DNA from: Winogradskyella wandonensis | GTDB taxonomy: Bacteria; Bacteroidota; Bacteroidia; Flavobacteriales; Flavobacteriaceae | Direction of reading: 5' to 3' | NCBI RefSeq assembly: GCF_004346845.1 | Contig: NZ_SMGI01000003.1 | Location: 62,001-126,000, forward strand | DNA length: 64,000 bases | Part shown: one piece after another, positions 63,474 through 64,000 of the stretch | How the letters are laid out: every line of letters begins with the position of its first letter | How positions within the stretch are numbered: position 1 is the first letter of the stretch | Notes under the pieces: generated by a model | Told to the model about the DNA's origin: nothing | Seen by the model: only the letters and a program-made list of their open reading frames with translations | Databases searched by the model: none | Position numbers and translations under genes: made by a program

Positions 63474-64000
63474 ATGGAAAGTACTCGCTCATTTAAAGAC
63501 CGTGTATTTTTAGTAATTAAAGGCCTTGCCATGGGCGCGGCTAATAAAGTCCCAGGTGTATCAGGTGGTGTGGTTGCATTTGTTGCAGGTTTCTACGAAG
63601 AATTTATTCACTCCTTACAACGCGTTAATAAAACAGCTTTTAAGCTACTATTTAACGGGCGTTTCAAAAGTTTTTATAATTATGTAAACGGAAAGTTTTT
63701 GTTTCTTTTATTTCTAGGAATAGTTATCAGTTACTTTAGTGTATCTAAATTACTAGACTATCTGATTATTAATTACGAACTTTACGTATGGAGCACTTTT
63801 TTTGGTATGATTCTAGGCTCAATTTATTACATAAATAAAGATTTTAAAGACTGGAATTCTAAAACTATAGTCGCTTTAATTATCGGTGCCATTGTAGGAG
63901 TTAGTATTAGTTTTTTAGACCCAGCTACAGAAAACGACAACCTGTTTTTCGTGTTTTTCTGCGGCATAATTAGTGTCTCTGGCATGACACTTCCAGGGTT
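63474..64000 (+). CDS. second DUF368 family transporter (partial, cut by window end)
   Basis: The ATG at 63474 follows the first DUF368 gene by one base. The first 175 codons are open to the window end with the N-terminal DUF368 motif GLAMGAANKVPGVSGGVVAF and the start of the second repeat (SVSGMTLPG). It is a paralog of the neighbour. The C-terminal part lies outside the window. Confidence 0.9.
   Translation, partial: MESTRSFKDRVFLVIKGLAMGAANKVPGVSGGVVAFVAGFYEEFIHSLQRVNKTAFKLLFNGRFKSFYNYVNGKFLFLLFLGIVISYFSVSKLLDYLIINYELYVWSTFFGMILGSIYYINKDFKDWNSKTIVALIIGAIVGVSISFLDPATENDNLFFVFFCGIISVSGMTLPG

Noticed and set aside
62959-63492. 177-codon minus-strand frame inside the DUF368 genes
   Set aside because: Antisense shadow of two well-supported transporter genes.

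Overview
This window is a low-GC chromosomal segment from a member of the Bacteroidota, almost certainly the family Flavobacteriaceae; the genus cannot be fixed from the sequence. The reasons are the outer-membrane TonB-dependent receptors with an N-terminal carboxypeptidase-regulatory-like domain, many short lipoproteins with a Cys near residue 15-20, TAnnTTTG-type promoter boxes in place of sigma70 -10/-35 boxes, head-GIN (DUF2807) proteins, DUF5683, DUF6122, and a parA-parB-dapB-lepB-wbqC gene order. It is mostly ordinary core genome. There is no prophage, insertion sequence or CRISPR array.

Layout. 1-8.5 kb: tail of a probable M14 peptidase, CsaA, a thioredoxin-like protein, TonB, a TonB-dependent receptor, an ECF sigma factor with a membrane partner, a variant PlsC-type acyltransferase, a NUDIX hydrolase, a lipoprotein cyclophilin and a TRIC-like channel. 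8.7-15.7 kb: an RDD protein divergent from a tightly packed operon (SpoIIM-like, membrane protein, DUF4129, DUF4350, MoxR ATPase, DUF58). 15.8-19.8 kb: DUF2141, OxyR, AIM24, a hotdog protein, DUF4870. 19.8-24 kb: PadR, PspC and two head-GIN proteins, an envelope-stress type cluster. 24-28.6 kb: a YceI/outer-membrane-barrel/YceI group, TrxB, a lipoprotein and a very small membrane protein. 28.6-29.1 kb: a tRNA-Pro locus rearranged around a GIY-YIG nuclease gene. 29.2-33.2 kb: TonB-dependent receptor, sugar dehydrogenase, cytochrome c. 33.2-38.8 kb: Udk, DivIC/FtsB, both methylmalonyl-CoA mutase subunits and two small secreted proteins. 38.9-44.5 kb: ParA, ParB, DUF5683, DapB, LepB, WbqC, DUF6122. 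44.5-51.1 kb, minus strand: EEP-family phosphatase, two rhomboids, MutL, two small membrane proteins, RibH, a TPR protein. 51.2-64 kb, plus strand: RecF, DUF721, CIA30, RelA/SpoT, Fur, PurA, OstA-like, class III aminotransferase, TPR protein and two tandem DUF368 transporters, the last cut by the window end.

The most unusual region is 28641-29134. An 80-codon GIY-YIG endonuclease gene lies between a displaced tRNA-Pro-like copy and an intact tRNA-Pro(UGG). A perfect 53-bp direct repeat (the tRNA 5' two-thirds) flanks it. The nuclease stop codon lies inside the tRNA, and the only good promoter sits upstream of the displaced copy. In that copy the T-arm is replaced by a long GTCACGC hairpin, and a second hairpin-bearing tRNA 3' fragment lies downstream. 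This looks like a small mobile or homing-type unit that inserts into a tRNA gene and rebuilds it. That is an inference and needs comparative genomics.
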